Shown here: positions 62,792 through 64,000 of the stretch, one piece after another
Layout: every line of letters begins with the position of its first letter
Position numbering within the stretch: the first letter of the stretch is position 1
Assembly (NCBI RefSeq): GCF_040096455.1
Contig: NZ_JBBMER010000002.1
Location: 62,001 to 126,000 of the forward strand
DNA: 64,000 nt
Direction of reading: 5' to 3'
DNA from: Lachnospira rogosae
Lineage (GTDB): Bacteria > Bacillota > Clostridia > Lachnospirales > Lachnospiraceae
Made by a program: the position numbers and the translations under genes
Notes under the pieces: model-generated
Told to the model about the DNA's origin: nothing
What the model saw: the letters and a program-made list of their open reading frames with translations, nothing else
The model's database searches: none

Positions 62792-64000
62792 TTAATTTGA
62801 CAACTCTGATTTGTCATTGTTTATAGTAATATTAGAAACTCCGTCTACACCATCAACAGATATGTTTCTGTCTGTCTTTGCCTGTATTGTATTAGCTTTC
62901 ATAACATCTGTTATATCAAAGCCTGTTGTTTCTTTAATAGATTCTATTGTCTTTGCAAGCACCGATGGAACATAACCGCCCATCTGTCCTACACCAGAGC
63001 CATTAGAACTATCTGTGCTGTCAATAATTGTAACCTTATCTATGCTCTGAAGCGGCTTAGCTACCTGTTCTGCCATCTGTGGAAGTACCTTTACAAGCAT
63101 TTCCATCATAGCTGCCTGACCATACTTCTCATAAGCTTCTGCCTTCTTCTCCATAGCTTCAGCTTCTGCTATACCTTTGGCTTTAGTTGCCTCAGCCTCT
63201 GCTATACCTGTCTTAGCAATAGCGTCTGCTTCTGCTTGTGCCTTAATTGCAATCGCTTCTGCTTCTGCCTGTGCTTCAACTTTCTTGGACTCAGCTCTCG
63301 CCTGTGCCTGTGCAATCTGACGGTACTTTTCTGCATCTGCATCTGCCATCTGTTTTGCCTTCTCAGCATTAGCTGGTTCAACTATAGTAACCCTTAAACT
63401 CTCTTTAGTTCTTTCAGCCTGCTTCTGTGCAAGTTCTATATTCTTCTGCTCTGATGCAATCTGAACCTGAATCTGTGCTTCTGCAATCTCTTTTTGTCTT
63501 TGCTGTTTAAGAAGCTCTGCATCCATCTGTGCCTGTATTACATCTTTCTGTGTAATATTAGACTGGATATCGTGTGCTAATTCTGCTTTAGCCTGTGCTG
63601 TCTGCTGTTCCTGCATATAATTGGCTTCAAGGACTGCCTTATCCTTAGCCGCCTGAGCTATATCTGCCTCTGCCTTTAACTTGGCTGACTCACCTTCCTG
63701 ACGTGCCTGTGAAGTCTTAATCTGCATATCTCTTGCAGCTTCTGCCTTCTGGATTTCAGCATCTTTCTTTCTCTGGGCAATCATACCATCACCAAGTGCC
63801 TTGATATATCCGTTCTCATCAGATATATCTGTGATAGTGAAGTTCTTAACCTCAAGACCCATATTGCCAAGCTCTGTACCTACAACTTCCTGTACCCTTG
63901 AAGAGAATTCTTCTCTCTTCTGATAAAGCTCCTCAACTGTCATAGTTGCAATAATCTCTCGAAGCTTACCTTCAAGAACTGCTATTGCTGTACCCTGAAT
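62792..64000 (-). CDS. Flotillin-like SPFH protein, C-terminal part (5' end outside window)
   Basis: The frame stays open to the last base, so the gene starts beyond 64000; the Met at 63943 is internal. Visible: end of the SPFH domain (VLEGKLREIIATMTVEELYQ, VQEVVGTELGNMGLEVKNFT) and a long Ala/Glu/Lys/Gln-rich coiled coil (AEAIAIKAQAEADAIAKTGI, AEAEATKAKGIAEAEAMEKK). The flotillin end follows, YGQAAMMEMLVKVLPQMAEQ. Such proteins scaffold membrane microdomains. Closer to YuaG/FloT than to short FloA. Confidence 0.9.
   Translation of the reverse strand: MQGTAIAVLEGKLREIIATMTVEELYQKREEFSSRVQEVVGTELGNMGLEVKNFTITDISDENGYIKALGDGMIAQRKKDAEIQKAEAARDMQIKTSQARQEGESAKLKAEADIAQAAKDKAVLEANYMQEQQTAQAKAELAHDIQSNITQKDVIQAQMDAELLKQQRQKEIAEAQIQVQIASEQKNIELAQKQAERTKESLRVTIVEPANAEKAKQMADADAEKYRQIAQAQARAESKKVEAQAEAEAIAIKAQAEADAIAKTGIAEAEATKAKGIAEAEAMEKKAEAYEKYGQAAMMEMLVKVLPQMAEQVAKPLQSIDKVTIIDSTDSSNGSGVGQMGGYVPSVLAKTIESIKETTGFDITDVMKANTIQAKTDRNISVDGVDGVSNITINNDKSELSN

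Noticed and set aside
1..64000. tRNA or rRNA genes
   Set aside because: I saw no cloverleaf with the conserved TTCGA/TTCAA arm and CCA-ending acceptor stem, and no rRNA-like sequence; a tRNA search program could still find one that I missed.

Overview
The window is AT-rich, densely coded, low-GC Firmicute DNA. The gene set points to a gut Lachnospiraceae species: GGGtGRT/NifU-like pair, DUF4250, DUF1292, a 1461-residue acyl-CoA dehydratase activase, CstA, an ECF ThiT, a leuA T-box and a CIRCE-controlled clpB. A Lachnospira/[Eubacterium] eligens-type organism is plausible, but this is an inference from gene content; no rRNA or tRNA gene was seen.

Layout. 1-6.1 kb: end of a YfhO-type membrane protein, argH, a DUF4177 protein, a decayed HTH gene, and the pdxS-pdxT pair for pyridoxal phosphate. 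6.1-13.8 kb (minus): a probable seven-gene operon maf - HAD phosphatase - small acidic protein - rlmH - PpiC-type foldase - topoisomerase type II B - topoisomerase type II A, with a 180-bp multi-hairpin element between the two topoisomerase genes. 13.8-16.3 kb: leuA behind a leucine T-box, a possible small RNA and 25-bp repeats. 16.3-20.3 kb: moxR - DUF58 - DUF4129 membrane operon and an Lrp regulator. 20.6-24.1 kb: DUF1292 gene overlapping tail-to-tail with a UvrD-like helicase that has no AUG/GUG/UUG start, greA, thiT. 24.3-26.4 kb: a large beta-propeller protein that may act on pectin-type glycans.

26,616-34,377 is an integrated element flanked by a perfect 40-bp direct repeat. The right copy is the 3' end of the GGGtGRT gene; the left copy is a displaced duplicate. 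The element carries an intact tyrosine integrase next to five 9-bp arm-type repeats, a HicAB toxin-antitoxin pair with two operator palindromes, and decaying phage genes: a 5'-truncated portal, and a minor capsid protein fused to an ADP-ribosyltransferase-like domain but interrupted by two TGA codons. It also holds a 5'-truncated SIR2-like gene joined head-on to the broken portal gene.

34.3-64 kb (almost all minus): GGGtGRT/NifU-like pair, chemoreceptor, left-handed beta-helix protein, topoisomerase III, HD nucleotidase, asd; then a three-gene set of diguanylate cyclase, cytosolic ParB-like/BMP fusion and metallophosphoesterase that looks like an uncharacterised signalling module; DUF4250; clpB with CIRCE; the queuosine precursor operon queD-queE-folE-queC behind a candidate preQ1 riboswitch; an ECF S component; a PH-like membrane protein; CstA; the dehydratase activase; a HAD phosphatase with a hexapeptide-repeat insert; and a flotillin running off the window end.
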